Counted from the first letter of the stretch, positions 18,479 through 28,386 are shown. The stretch: DNA of 64,000 nt from Leptospira fainei serovar Hurstbridge str. BUT 6 (GCF_000306235.2 NZ_AKWZ02000004.1:140872-204871), one strand, 5' to 3'. Translations and numbers: made by a program. The notes: generated by a model not told the origin, from the letters alone.

Positions 18479-18506
18479 TTGCCATCCGATCTCAAAACAA
18501 AATCAT
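18479..18506 (+). promoter_or_regulatory. candidate promoter of the tRNA pair
   Basis: TTGCCA at 18479-18484 and AATCAT at 18501-18506 are separated by 16 bases. This would start transcription about 5 bases before the tRNA-Ile. The -10 match is modest. Confidence 0.35.
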
Positions 18507-18516
18507 GTCTCTTACC

Positions 18517-18590
<74 letters not shown>

Positions 18591-18601
18591 AGGTCATGCA
18601 A

Positions 18602-18674
<73 letters not shown>

Positions 18675-18689
18675 ATTTTCCTCCTCGCA

Positions 18690-18711
18690 GACCGTGATTC
18701 CGGTTCTTTTT
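18690..18711 (+). terminator. weak terminator after the tRNA pair
   Basis: GACCG at 18690-18694 can pair with CGGTT at 18701-18705 (one G-U pair), followed by CTTTTTC. The stem is short, so this is a tentative intrinsic terminator. Confidence 0.35.
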
Positions 18712-18740
18712 CTTCGAAAAATGACATGAGACCGGTTCTT

Positions 18741-20396
18741 CTATTTTAATCTTCCCGTAAGCCGTTTCCATAACAAGATCTGCGATTGTTTCTCTTCCAA
18801 AAATGCGCGGGAGGAAAGTCTTCGTTCTTCATTAAAAACGAAAATAGACATCCCGGCACATCGAACGACTCGATCCGGCTTTCCGAAATATCGTTCGACA
18901 GAATCCGTTCTTACAGGATCTATAATTGCGAAAGAATACGGCTCCCCGTAATCGTACCAGCGAAATGAATTTTGCCAAACCGTAACGCTTAAGTCCGCTT
19001 CGAACGGATCGACAACTAAAGACTTTTTACTAAAATTTCGGACAGGAGATGCCTTCCAAAATCCCGAAATACCTCTTTTCAAATTCCACTCTTCGGCGTT
19101 TCGATCCAGGCATTCTATCCAAGGCGGGTAGTATCGAGTCGAAATACCTAGTCGAACGGCCGCAAGAATACAAAGACCAAATAGGACAAAAACTAAAATA
19201 GAAAGAATCGAGCTCCAAAGTTTTGTCCGATAAGAAAAAACTACTGCCAAAATTCCGAAGGCTGCACCGATAATTCCGCCGAAATATCTGTTGACAGGTT
19301 CTCCCTGCTTTATGATTCCTTGAAGTAATCCGACTGCAATCAAGCAAATCGGAACGACCATGCCGGAAAAAAACAGCAAAACCAAAATAGAATCAGTCTT
19401 CTCACTCTTCCCCTTTCCACTTCCATAACGAATATGAAATATAGAATATAGTAATCCTATAATTAGAATCGAAAAATAAATTCCCTCGTTTGAAATCAGT
19501 TTCAAGGCAGTGTCGAAAATCCGACGGATTAGCTCATGCGGATTTTTCGTGACCGTATCAAAATTTATTGCATCTGAAAAATAATGAAAGGGAAAGAAAA
19601 TCGTTTTACTTCTAGCTAATAAGCGATAAGCAATTATGGATGATACGATCCCGATCAGGCTCGGCGCAAAATTTTGAAAGAAGCGTATTAATTTGAGAGA
19701 AAACGGTTCGAAGACGTTCGATCTAAATTTAAAAACGCTCTCCGCGATTACAGGAATCGTATATGCCGGTATATACAGCGGATCCGAAATACCGCATAAA
19801 AAAGACAGAACGGTTCCCGATAGAAAATTGGCTGAACTCAGCTTTTCACGATACTTAAAATAAAATCCCCAAGACCAAGGCAGAAGCGCCCATAACCCTC
19901 CATGAAATCCCGGCATAAACAGATATAAATTTTGCCGAGAGAGCAGGAGAAGTGCACCCAGGGCGAATCCTAGAGCGAGAACTGAAGACGAAACGGATTT
20001 TCCGAATTTTTTATCAATATTACATAAAAGAAAACGCGAACCGAAAACAAAAAGACTCCATTGAAATGCCGCGTAACCTATCTGAGCAAATTCTACTGAA
20101 GGCAGGCCGATCCAAGAAACAACCGATCGTATAATGAAATAGCCGATAAGGTCGGGGAAAAAATAAGGAGACGGAGTCCAAGTCCAATCCTGAAAAGGCG
20201 AGATCCCCTCATTCTTACGAGTAGCAAATTCAGAATACAAATTGGAAAAGAATAAAGAATCGGAACTATAAAATACGTTTCCTAACTCAGGATCCGTATT
20301 TACAGCCAATAAAGCCAAAAAAAACGATACAACAAAAAGCCATAGGCAAATCGATCTTTCGAAAACTTTCCGTAAATCGGCTTTACTATCATTCAC
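18741..20396 (-). CDS. multi-pass membrane protein, paralogue of the one at 21767-23428
   Basis: A 551-residue inner-membrane protein with about eleven or twelve helices and a soluble C-terminal part of about 110 residues. After the first helix it carries YSSDSLFFSNLYSEF and then WTWTPSPYFFPD, both shared with the paralogue on the other side of the sugar dehydrogenase gene. The C-terminal halves also match (SLVVDPFEADLSVTVWQNSF; FRWYDYGEPYSFAIIDPV). The topology, with acidic residues in the first outer loop, recalls GT-C glycosyltransferases, but no accepted motif is visible. I leave the function open. Confidence 0.75.
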   Translation of the reverse strand: MNDSKADLRKVFERSICLWLFVVSFFLALLAVNTDPELGNVFYSSDSLFFSNLYSEFATRKNEGISPFQDWTWTPSPYFFPDLIGYFIIRSVVSWIGLPSVEFAQIGYAAFQWSLFVFGSRFLLCNIDKKFGKSVSSSVLALGFALGALLLLSRQNLYLFMPGFHGGLWALLPWSWGFYFKYREKLSSANFLSGTVLSFLCGISDPLYIPAYTIPVIAESVFKFRSNVFEPFSLKLIRFFQNFAPSLIGIVSSIIAYRLLARSKTIFFPFHYFSDAINFDTVTKNPHELIRRIFDTALKLISNEGIYFSILIIGLLYSIFHIRYGSGKGKSEKTDSILVLLFFSGMVVPICLIAVGLLQGIIKQGEPVNRYFGGIIGAAFGILAVVFSYRTKLWSSILSILVFVLFGLCILAAVRLGISTRYYPPWIECLDRNAEEWNLKRGISGFWKASPVRNFSKKSLVVDPFEADLSVTVWQNSFRWYDYGEPYSFAIIDPVRTDSVERYFGKPDRVVRCAGMSIFVFNEERRLSSRAFLEEKQSQILLWKRLTGRLK

Positions 20397-20489
20397 CCGA
20401 GAAATCTTTTTTTAGAAGTTCTCTAAGATCAAGTCTTATCCGTTTAAAAAAAGGTGGATCTTCTCTTTCTCAAAACGAAGATGCAGCCA

Positions 20490-21752
20490 ATGAGCATTTC
20501 CATGTTTCGTACGATAAAGTATTTGATCTGTCTTGTTTCTATTCTTCCCCTATTTTCCTGCGATGAACTTAGGCGAATCTTGGTAGCGAATATCGGAGAC
20601 GCTTCCAAATACCAGGCCGAAGGAAAGGAGTCTGGATTTAAACCGACCTTTACGCTGAAGGATGAAAATCGAAAGAAAATCGCCATTTCCTTAACGACGA
20701 TCGGAGAGGGTTTCGATCAAACTACGGATTTACTGATGATTCCAGGTCCGGATATTTTCCTAGTTCTAGAAAAAACGGGCTCGATTAAATGGTTAGATCC
20801 TAAAGACGGGAGTTCGGGGACTTTATTAAAAATTCCCAACGTTCTTACGGATTCGGAAGAAGGCTTGCTTGGAATAGCGTTGCATCCGTCCTTCCCCGAA
20901 AAACCGAAAGTATATATTAATTATGTAATTAAGAAAAACGGAAAAGATACCAGTAGGATTTCCGAATGGACTTTTGATTCTCCCAAGGACCCGAAAAAAG
21001 GAAAATTTTCCGAAGAGCGAGTAATTATGGAACTTGTCCAGCCTTATGGCAACCATAATGCGGGACAATTGGCGTTCGGGAGAGACGGTAAATTATATAT
21101 CGGTTGGGGGGACGGAGGATGGAGGAACGATCCGAACGGAAACGGACAAAACCCCATGACGTTCTTAGGATCCATGTTACGGATCGATATAGACGCGAAG
21201 GATCCCGGTAAACAATATGCAGTTCCGAAAGACAATCCGTTTGTCGGAATCAAAGGTTATCAACCGGAAACGTTCGCCTATGGACTCAGAAATCCCTGGA
21301 GATATTCTTTCGATCCGGCCGGTAGATTGATCCTCGCAGATGTAGGACAAGACGCGTTCGAAGAGGTAGATATCATCGAAGCGGGTAAGAATTACGGCTG
21401 GAACAAAACGGAAGGCTTTCACTGTTTCGAGCCTAAGGAAAATTGCGATCGCACAGGACTTACCGATCCTATCTACGAGTACGGCAGGGAGGACGGCAGT
21501 TCCATTACCGGAGGATACGTCGTCACCAATGATCGTATCGGAGATCTACACGGAAAATACGTCTTCGGCGATTTCATATCGGGACGACTCTGGGCAATCT
21601 CCATCCCGAAAGACGGAGGAAAAGTAGAAGAAGCGTTCGCATTAGGAAAATGGCCTATACTTGTCTCCACGTTCGGAAGGGATACAAGAGGATCCCTATA
21701 TCTGGCGGATTTCGGATCCGGAAAAATTCTCCGGGTCGATCCCGGAAGATAA
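20490..21752 (+). CDS. PQQ-dependent aldose sugar dehydrogenase-like lipoprotein
   Basis: About 420 residues with a lipoprotein signal ending in ILPLFSC, then a beta-propeller of the glucose/sorbosone dehydrogenase family. Diagnostic segments in order are [66 protein letters not shown] and SITGGYVV. Relatives bind PQQ and calcium and oxidise aldoses in the periplasm. Whether PQQ is made or scavenged cannot be seen. Starts at 20454 (GTG), 20481 and 20490 are possible; GAAG nine bases before 20490 favours the last. It is flanked on both sides by the two paralogous membrane proteins, both on the opposite strand. Confidence 0.85.
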   Translation: MSISMFRTIKYLICLVSILPLFSCDELRRILVANIGDASKYQAEGKESGFKPTFTLKDENRKKIAISLTTIGEGFDQTTDLLMIPGPDIFLVLEKTGSIKWLDPKDGSSGTLLKIPNVLTDSEEGLLGIALHPSFPEKPKVYINYVIKKNGKDTSRISEWTFDSPKDPKKGKFSEERVIMELVQPYGNHNAGQLAFGRDGKLYIGWGDGGWRNDPNGNGQNPMTFLGSMLRIDIDAKDPGKQYAVPKDNPFVGIKGYQPETFAYGLRNPWRYSFDPAGRLILADVGQDAFEEVDIIEAGKNYGWNKTEGFHCFEPKENCDRTGLTDPIYEYGREDGSSITGGYVVTNDRIGDLHGKYVFGDFISGRLWAISIPKDGGKVEEAFALGKWPILVSTFGRDTRGSLYLADFGSGKILRVDPGR

Positions 21753-21766
21753 GAACGAAAGCGCTC

Positions 21767-23428
21767 CTATTTTTTCCCGACCGAGGCTTTCCATAAATCG
21801 ATCTTCCGGCGATTCAAGGAATTCAGCGCAGCGGATTTAGTTCCCGTCGGATCGCCGACTTCGTAAACGTTCCAGTCTCCGCAATGGATCACTGCGGAGG
21901 CCGGACCGAAATGCGTCTCGAAAGATTCCTTTTTGATTCCGTTCATAATCGCGAACGAGTAAGGACGATCCGATAAAAACCAACGAAAACTATTTTGCCA
22001 ATAGAAAAGGCTCATATCTTCCAAATAATCGTCCACGGCGATCTTATTACGGGAAAAAATTCTTAAAGGACGACTTTCCCAAAAACTCGCGAGACCTCTA
22101 CGCCAATCTTTAGCTTGAATTTCTCGATCGATGCACGCGATGCTTTCGGGATAGTAAACGACTCCTTTTTCACGCGGCAAAACCGTATATAGAACGAAGA
22201 CCATCAAAATGGACGACAAAAACGAAGAAATTCGAGAATACAATTTTATGTTGGAAGAGACACCTAATAGACCTGCAAAACTCCCAAGGGCAGCGAGAAT
22301 CATCTCTCCGAAATAACGGTCGATAGGCGGCGACCCTTGAGTGGCATGACCGTTGATTGCAGGAATAAAAACGAGAAATAGAGGTACAATCATACCTAAA
22401 GAAGAAAATAGAATAATAGGCAAAATCCGATTAACGGCGGATATTTGCGCTCGGCTTTTTTTCTGAATCAAAATATAGAGCGCCGAAGTCGAAACGAGTG
22501 CGATCAATTCGAAACGATTGGCAATAAAAACGGAAACGGAGGCGCCATAAAATCCGTTCCACCAAAGAGCCGGATTACCGAATACCGTTTTCCAGGCGAT
22601 TCTCCCGGAAGCATAAAGGCCGGGGAAAAGTATTACTTTATTTTTATCTAATAAACCATATGCTAACTTAACGGCGATCATCGCCAATAGAATCGGAATA
22701 AGACATTTACCGAAACTTCGAATCCGTGCCCGCCATGTCTCTTTTATAAAGAGGATGGCGATTCCTTCCGCAAAAATTAACGGAATCAGAAACGCCGGGA
22801 GAAAAAACAAATCGCTTAATCCTAGTGCGAACGCAGATAGCAAACACGCCAGAAAATAAATTCTTTTCTGAGACCGTTTCCATAGATAATAGAAGGACCA
22901 AGTCCAACCGAGCGATGCCCAGGCACCCGTATGATACCCCGGTAAAAAAAGGAAAATCCGGCTTTGCTCTAAAATACATAAAGCACCGAGTAAATACCCT
23001 ATTCCCAAAAAAAGAGAATCCGCATTACGATTCTTTCTTTCGATCCCTAATGTCCGAATTAAAAATAGAATTCCTAGTAAAAGATAAGTCCATTGAACGA
23101 AGGCATAACAGAGATGGGTATATTCCCATGCACCAACTTCCCGAAGAAGAAATACAGTCCTGAGCACGAAGTAGAAAAATGCATCGGGAAAGAAATATGG
23201 CGACGGAGTCCAGCACCAATCGGTAAATCCATACAGCCCCAAAATTCCATCCCGTAAAAAAACTTCCGAGTAAAGAATCGGAAAAAAAAGAGAATCCGCA
23301 TTATAGAAAGAATCGGCAAGTCGCGAATTCGTGGAAATCGTTCCCAGGCTAAGAATAAAGAGAAAAACGGAAAGAATCGGAAAAACGAAAAATAAAGTAT
23401 TCCGCATGAAAGAAAATTTCGCCTCCAA
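21767..23428 (-). CDS. multi-pass membrane protein, paralogue of the one at 18741-20396
   Basis: A 553-residue membrane protein with about twelve helices. YNADSLFFPILYSEV and WCWTPSPYFFPDAFFYF near the N-terminus, FLPGYHTGAWASLGW in the middle, DRYFGE in a later loop and FYWQNSFRWFLSDRPYSFAI near the C-terminus all have counterparts in the protein encoded at 18741-20396. That one has PGFHGGLWALLPW, NRYFGG and VWQNSFRWYDYGEPYSFAI. Identity looks well below half, so the duplication is old. Its stop lies 14 bases from the convergent sugar dehydrogenase stop. Function unknown; a glycan-related membrane enzyme is one possibility. Confidence 0.75.
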   Translation of the reverse strand: MEAKFSFMRNTLFFVFPILSVFLFILSLGTISTNSRLADSFYNADSLFFPILYSEVFLRDGILGLYGFTDWCWTPSPYFFPDAFFYFVLRTVFLLREVGAWEYTHLCYAFVQWTYLLLGILFLIRTLGIERKNRNADSLFLGIGYLLGALCILEQSRIFLFLPGYHTGAWASLGWTWSFYYLWKRSQKRIYFLACLLSAFALGLSDLFFLPAFLIPLIFAEGIAILFIKETWRARIRSFGKCLIPILLAMIAVKLAYGLLDKNKVILFPGLYASGRIAWKTVFGNPALWWNGFYGASVSVFIANRFELIALVSTSALYILIQKKSRAQISAVNRILPIILFSSLGMIVPLFLVFIPAINGHATQGSPPIDRYFGEMILAALGSFAGLLGVSSNIKLYSRISSFLSSILMVFVLYTVLPREKGVVYYPESIACIDREIQAKDWRRGLASFWESRPLRIFSRNKIAVDDYLEDMSLFYWQNSFRWFLSDRPYSFAIMNGIKKESFETHFGPASAVIHCGDWNVYEVGDPTGTKSAALNSLNRRKIDLWKASVGKK

Positions 23429-23550
23429 ATGAAAGGTTTTCTCATGAAACTATTGAATCAATCCCGATGAATCGTAGGCCAAGAACGAAAAAGAGTGGCA
23501 TCAATCATGGATATATCTTACCAAATAGTAGTTACAGAATAGGCTTATGA

Positions 23551-25830
23551 ATGAAACTCCTTTTACCGTTTAGTTCCGAATATTTTAATTGGCTTCGCAA
23601 AGATGCGCCTCAGGGACCTGTAGAAACTTACCCTTTGATCGGAGATGAATTTCGAAGCTCCATTCCCGGCATCTATATCGTAGGCGATTTAACCGGAATT
23701 CCGCTCTTAAAGTATGCGGCCGATAGCGGCGCAAAAGTAGTATCATTTCTGGATTCGAACACCGAACCGAAATCGGAGAATGTTTACGATTTATTGATTA
23801 TCGGAGGAGGCCCTTCCGGGATTTCGGCAGGTATCGAAGCCCGAAAAAAAGGACTAAAATTTCTAATTCTTGAGGGGAACAAGGCCTTTCATACGATCCA
23901 CAGCTATCCTAAAGGTAAACCGATTTTCGCGGAACCGGAAACGTTCCTATCCGCCTCGGAATTGCGGATCGATAACGGATATAAGGAAAGTCTTATACGA
24001 GATTTACAAACCGCATTGGATGGCTACGACTTACCTTTATTGGAAGGGAAGCAAGTCGTTAAAATTGTCCCTTCCGGAATCGAAGGTTCTCGATTTGAAC
24101 TTACTACCGAAGACGGGAGTAAGTTCCGCTGCTTCAATATCGTACTGGCCATCGGTAAATCCGGAGACAGCAGACGTTTAGGGATTCCGGGAGAAGATGG
24201 AGAAAACGTCTTTCACCGTCTAATTGATCCGGCCGATTTTAACGGACAGGATGTCGTCGTAGTCGGGGGCGGAGATTCCGCTATAGAAGCCGCACTAGCG
24301 TTGGAAGGAAAAGCTAAATCGGTAGCTCTTTCCTATCGCGGAGAGGAGTTGGTGAGACCGAAGGAAGAAAATAAGGCTAAGTTTTTATCCAAAGTTTCCG
24401 AAGGAAAAATTGATTTCCTACCGTCCTCGTCCGTAAAGGAAATACAAAATAAAAATGTAATATTCTTTCGTAAAAATTCCGAAACGAAAGTGCCTGCGGA
24501 TTCATCACTGATTTTGATCGGTTCCGAACCTCCGATTTCTTTTTTGCGGAAAATCGGACTGGCTATTCAAAACGTTCGTTCCGTCCGCGAATGGTCGGGA
24601 TTTTTCGCGATGATCTCCTTTTCGTTTCTCGTTTATTTCGGCAAAGCCGCCTTCTACGGAATCGAATGGTATTCCTGGGCGGCGGGAGCAGGGTTAATCG
24701 GCTTCGTCTTTTTCTCAGCCGCATGGCTCGGAAGCGGAAGGAAGAAATCAATTTCCGTCGGATGGAATTGGAATTTATTCAGGACCACTTATCTATCGTT
24801 TGCCGCCGTATATTTTATTAGCGCGTATGTAGGAAGTAAATACTTCGGGTGGTTTCTTTTAAACAAGTATCCCGGCTTTCATTATACTTTACTGTATTCC
24901 CTCACGATCACCGTGTTTGGAATTCGAAGAATGAGAGTTCGCCCGACGAAATATATTAAAACCCAAACCTGGACTTTAATTCTTGTACAGGTTTTTCCTC
25001 TCTTCCTAATGCCGGAAATTATTTTGCCCTGGTTAGGAGAATTGGGACTGCTCGGTTCCTCCGACGGATTTTTATTAACTCAAGTATTCCCCGGTGGCGC
25101 CTATTGGAAGGCTTACGGTTTGATCCTTGCTTGGCCATTGAATATGGGAGTTCTTTACGACGGTGGAATCACGGCCTTTTGGTTGATTTACGGCCTCGTA
25201 CTCAGCTTCGGAGTCATTCCATACTTGGTGTTCCGTTACGGTAAAGGAGCTTACTGCGGTTGGATTTGTTCTTGTGGTGGCCTAGCGGAAACGTTAGGAG
25301 ACGAAACCCGAACGAAAATGCCTCACGGAAAATGGGCGTACCGATTAGAGCATTCCGGTCAGTGGGTTCTACTCGCGGCGATTCTTTTAACAACGGCTAA
25401 ATTGTTAGGAAGCTTTATTTCGCCGCTTTGGTTCCTGTCTTTAGGTGCGGATTCCGTTAAGCGAATCTATGACGCAATCGTGGATATCAGCCTAGCCGGC
25501 GTCATCGGCCTGGGCGCTTATTTCTTTCTCTCGGGCAGAATTTGGTGCAGAATGTTCTGCCCTTTAGCGGGACTGATGCATATCTATGCGAGATTCAGTC
25601 GCTTTAGAATTTTCTCGGAAAAGAAACGCTGCATTTCCTGTAATATCTGTACGAAGGTCTGCCATCAAGGAATCGACGTTATGAGTTACGCTAATCGTGG
25701 ACGCCCGATGGACAGCGTTCAATGCGTCCGATGCTCGGCGTGCGTAGTCAACTGCCCTACGAACGTTCTGTCTTTCGGAGAGGAAATAAACGGATTTTCG
25801 GTATTCGGAAAATTGAAAGCAACTCTCTGA
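23551..25830 (+). CDS. fused NAD(P)/FAD oxidoreductase and membrane iron-sulfur (NosR/NapH-like) protein
   Basis: A 759-residue fusion. Residues 1-70 resemble the end of a flavoprotein (SIPGIYIVGDLTGIPLLKYA). Residues 80-335 form a thioredoxin-reductase-like unit with LLIIGGGPSGISAGIEA (FAD) and VVVVGGGDSAIEAALALE (NAD(P)H) but no CxxC disulfide motif. About eight membrane helices follow, then CGWICSCGGLAE and WCRMFCPLAGLMH as in NosR/NapH/RdxA proteins. Two ferredoxin clusters end the protein (CISCNICTKVCHQGIDV and CVRCSACVVNCPTNVL). It would pass electrons from NAD(P)H through flavin and Fe-S centres across or along the inner membrane. AGG lies seven bases before the ATG. Confidence 0.85.
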   Translation: MKLLLPFSSEYFNWLRKDAPQGPVETYPLIGDEFRSSIPGIYIVGDLTGIPLLKYAADSGAKVVSFLDSNTEPKSENVYDLLIIGGGPSGISAGIEARKKGLKFLILEGNKAFHTIHSYPKGKPIFAEPETFLSASELRIDNGYKESLIRDLQTALDGYDLPLLEGKQVVKIVPSGIEGSRFELTTEDGSKFRCFNIVLAIGKSGDSRRLGIPGEDGENVFHRLIDPADFNGQDVVVVGGGDSAIEAALALEGKAKSVALSYRGEELVRPKEENKAKFLSKVSEGKIDFLPSSSVKEIQNKNVIFFRKNSETKVPADSSLILIGSEPPISFLRKIGLAIQNVRSVREWSGFFAMISFSFLVYFGKAAFYGIEWYSWAAGAGLIGFVFFSAAWLGSGRKKSISVGWNWNLFRTTYLSFAAVYFISAYVGSKYFGWFLLNKYPGFHYTLLYSLTITVFGIRRMRVRPTKYIKTQTWTLILVQVFPLFLMPEIILPWLGELGLLGSSDGFLLTQVFPGGAYWKAYGLILAWPLNMGVLYDGGITAFWLIYGLVLSFGVIPYLVFRYGKGAYCGWICSCGGLAETLGDETRTKMPHGKWAYRLEHSGQWVLLAAILLTTAKLLGSFISPLWFLSLGADSVKRIYDAIVDISLAGVIGLGAYFFLSGRIWCRMFCPLAGLMHIYARFSRFRIFSEKKRCISCNICTKVCHQGIDVMSYANRGRPMDSVQCVRCSACVVNCPTNVLSFGEEINGFSVFGKLKATL

Positions 25831-25946
25831 GTGAACTCCTAGATCGAAAAAGGGTCGAATCGAAACCCGATATCGGCTCTTGAAATAACCCTTATAGATA
25901 ATTTTCTACTCGCCAGTGCATCGGTCATTTCGGTAAATTATTTCTC

Positions 25947-26405
25947 ATGAGTTCTTTTTTAGAATATGCCCAAGATCGTTTAAAAGTTTGCGGTCCAATT
26001 ACGGTAAAAGCGATGTTCGGAGGTTATGGAGTCTATTCCGGAAATCGTATCTTCGGAATGATCGTAAACGATCTCCTTTATTTTAAAGTCGGTCCGGGTA
26101 ACCAAGCCGAATACGAAGCCGCGAGCATGTCTCCGTTCACATACGACGGCAAAAATGGGAAGCCGGTCCGCATGTCCTATTGGCAAGTTCCCGAGGAAAT
26201 CTTAGAAGATGACGAAGATCTTCGTTTCTGGTTCCGAAAAGCAATGGCGGAAGCGGCAAAGGCGGCTGCCCCTAAAAAGAAAGTACCGATAAAAAAATCT
26301 CCGCCGAAGAAAAAGGGAATCGCGAAAAAGAAACTTCCAGCCAAAAAGAAAAAGGTCGCTAAAAAGAAGATCGTAGCTAAGAAGAAGTCTGCAAAGAAAC
26401 GCTAG
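25947..26405 (+). CDS. TfoX N-terminal-domain protein with lysine-rich histone-like tail
   Basis: A 152-residue protein. Residues 1-105 match the TfoX/Sxy N-terminal domain: VKAMFGGYGVYSGNRIFGMI, LYFKVG and PFTY followed by MSYWQVPEEIL. From about residue 106 the protein becomes a histone-H1-like tail of repeated KKK blocks separated by Ala, Pro, Val or Ile, with about 24 lysines in the last 45 residues. The tail would bind DNA or RNA non-specifically. TfoX domains are linked with competence regulation in gamma-proteobacteria, but stand-alone versions have no settled role. No competence genes are nearby. Confidence 0.85.
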   Translation: MSSFLEYAQDRLKVCGPITVKAMFGGYGVYSGNRIFGMIVNDLLYFKVGPGNQAEYEAASMSPFTYDGKNGKPVRMSYWQVPEEILEDDEDLRFWFRKAMAEAAKAAAPKKKVPIKKSPPKKKGIAKKKLPAKKKKVAKKKIVAKKKSAKKR

Positions 26406-26440
26406 GAATTTTTAGCGGTATTATCTAAACACCGGAGATT

Positions 26441-28129
26441 TCAAACCGAAATCTCCCGTCCATTTTTTCTACTGTTGCTATCACCAAGAATGGCTTTTCG
26501 GCGGAAGGCGTTCGGATTTGTGTTCGTCGCCTTTTTAAACTCCAGATGAAATGCGGATTTAGAGCTATACCCTGCCTTGATTCGCACTTCATTCGTAGAC
26601 ATCCCGGGATCTTCGATTAATAATCGCTTTGCCTCTTCGATGCGATAGGAATTAATTAAATTGGGAAAGGTCGTATGAAATTGCATGCGAACTACTTCGG
26701 AAAGCTGGTGCGCGCCGATTCCCAGTTCCCTAGCCAAATGCTCTTCCTTTAAAGAATGTTTTAGGAAAATTTTATCCGTCTCCAGCAATTCTTTTAATTT
26801 CGATACCGTTTGATTGATATCGATCGAGCCGATTTTGCTTTTTCTTACAAAGGATTTCGCAGGAAGGGAAATCCATAATCCTTCCGAAATTATACGGGAT
26901 AAGGAATAGGTCGTCACTACGGCATGCAACGGATACAAAATCAAAAAAGAAAAAACGATGAGCCAATTATACGGCGCATAATCGAAGTGATAACTGGCTT
27001 TAATGAAGAAACAACTAATAAACAAAAGCCAAGAAAGTAGATAGAGTCGTATCTGGAAGCTATTCTTTACTATCAGATTAGAATGAACTCGATAGAAATA
27101 GTAAGCTAAAATCCCGAAACCTCCGGCTAAGAGGAAGAATCTTTCTTCGGCGAAATTTTTAACGAGCGGTATGAGAACAAAGGAATAACTGAATAGGCAT
27201 CCGATGGTAAAAAAGAGAACCGACTTGTTTTTAAGTTCAAAGAATCGAGCAAGATGAAAAAGGTAACCGAACAGGGAGAGAAAGAATACGGTTAAAAATA
27301 GATAGTACGAATAAAAGCTTATTTTGTTTTCCCAACCAATCCAAGAATGAATGGAACGGCCGTGGAGAAAATAGAATCCGAAAAATAAGACGGTCATATA
27401 AGCCGCAAGAGAAAGAAATATGCCGGCTTGCAGCTTGCGCGAATAATAGATATTCAAGCCGACTGCGAACAAATAAATCCCGAGAATAGCGGAAAAAATA
27501 ACACGTTTCCAAACCACCATCTCATGAAAGGCCCCCTCGTCCAAGAGAGTTAAAGGAAAATTTACGTAGGTCAATTCTTCATAAGCATCCAAATGAATGT
27601 ATAACACGTATTGCGTTTTTGCAGGAAAGCGAATACGGAAGTTAGGGCGCGGAGAGACGATCTCGTTATAAAAGGCGTCGGAATTATCGGTTATTTCAAG
27701 CCTGCGGAATTCACCTTTCTCGGACTGGTAGCATAGTTCGGCTTTGGGAACGTTAATCGAATTAAAAAGAATTCGTCTATCCAACGGCACATCCGACTCG
27801 TTCCGAACGGTTAACCGCAACCAAACGCCGTTGGATGTCCGCCTCACCCGCAAAACGTCTTCGATCGGATTTAAGTACCACTCGAAAGCCTGCAAACCTT
27901 TGAGATTATCGATCGTGCATGAAGTGAATTTCCGATCACGATGTCTATATTCCACATGGGTACTAACGTTCAGGCTGCGAACCCCGTCATCGATTCGGAC
28001 AGGAGATTCTGCATTCAACGGGAAAAGTAAGTATGTTTGAGTCAAGAAAAACAAAAGAAGAAATTTCAGAAGAATTATCAAAACTGAATACTTTCTATAA
28101 TTAATTTTCGAATGTAACAAGTTTATCAT
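26441..28129 (-). CDS. 7TM-DISM receptor fused to an AraC-type DNA-binding domain
   Basis: A 562-residue membrane transcription factor. After a signal/anchor helix (LIILLKFLLLFFLTQTYLLF) comes an extracytoplasmic DISMED2-like beta-domain at about 45-190, then seven helices at about 200-405. The C-terminal AraC domain has two helix-turn-helix units: EEHLARELGIGAHQLSEVV and STNEVRIKAGYSSKSAFHLE followed by FKKATNTNPNAFRR. It would sense an external carbohydrate-like or other ligand and act on DNA at the membrane. The divergent porin gene begins 800 bases away across a region with two palindromes, a natural candidate target. Confidence 0.9.
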   Translation of the reverse strand: MINLLHSKINYRKYSVLIILLKFLLLFFLTQTYLLFPLNAESPVRIDDGVRSLNVSTHVEYRHRDRKFTSCTIDNLKGLQAFEWYLNPIEDVLRVRRTSNGVWLRLTVRNESDVPLDRRILFNSINVPKAELCYQSEKGEFRRLEITDNSDAFYNEIVSPRPNFRIRFPAKTQYVLYIHLDAYEELTYVNFPLTLLDEGAFHEMVVWKRVIFSAILGIYLFAVGLNIYYSRKLQAGIFLSLAAYMTVLFFGFYFLHGRSIHSWIGWENKISFYSYYLFLTVFFLSLFGYLFHLARFFELKNKSVLFFTIGCLFSYSFVLIPLVKNFAEERFFLLAGGFGILAYYFYRVHSNLIVKNSFQIRLYLLSWLLFISCFFIKASYHFDYAPYNWLIVFSFLILYPLHAVVTTYSLSRIISEGLWISLPAKSFVRKSKIGSIDINQTVSKLKELLETDKIFLKHSLKEEHLARELGIGAHQLSEVVRMQFHTTFPNLINSYRIEEAKRLLIEDPGMSTNEVRIKAGYSSKSAFHLEFKKATNTNPNAFRRKAILGDSNSRKNGREISV

Positions 28130-28360
28130 TGATGCTTAGCCGAAAGAAAGACCTTCAGCTAAGGTCACTCGACTTTCAATCCCGGTCAAGAACATTGAAA
28201 GAATTCCAGTTCATTTATAAATAAGAAATAATCGTAATAAAGATTTCGAGCTCGATATGTTAACACAAAATCTTTGCAAAACGGCCCCTTTCTCCTTCAG
28301 GAGCCGATCCATTTCGATAGATTCCCAATCAAGATTCATTTCGTCGTTTTTTGACAAATA

Positions 28361-28386
28361 AAGTCCATTTTCCGGAAATAGGACTT
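28361..28386. promoter_or_regulatory. 26-bp palindrome, copy 1 of candidate operator
   Basis: Outer arms AAGTCC and GGACTT flank the core TTTTCCGGAAAT. 22 of 26 positions are symmetric. It shares the TTTCCGGAA core and outer-arm geometry with the palindrome centred 126 bp to the right. It is probably a protein-binding site for a symmetric dimer or tetramer; the regulator is unknown. Confidence 0.5.
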
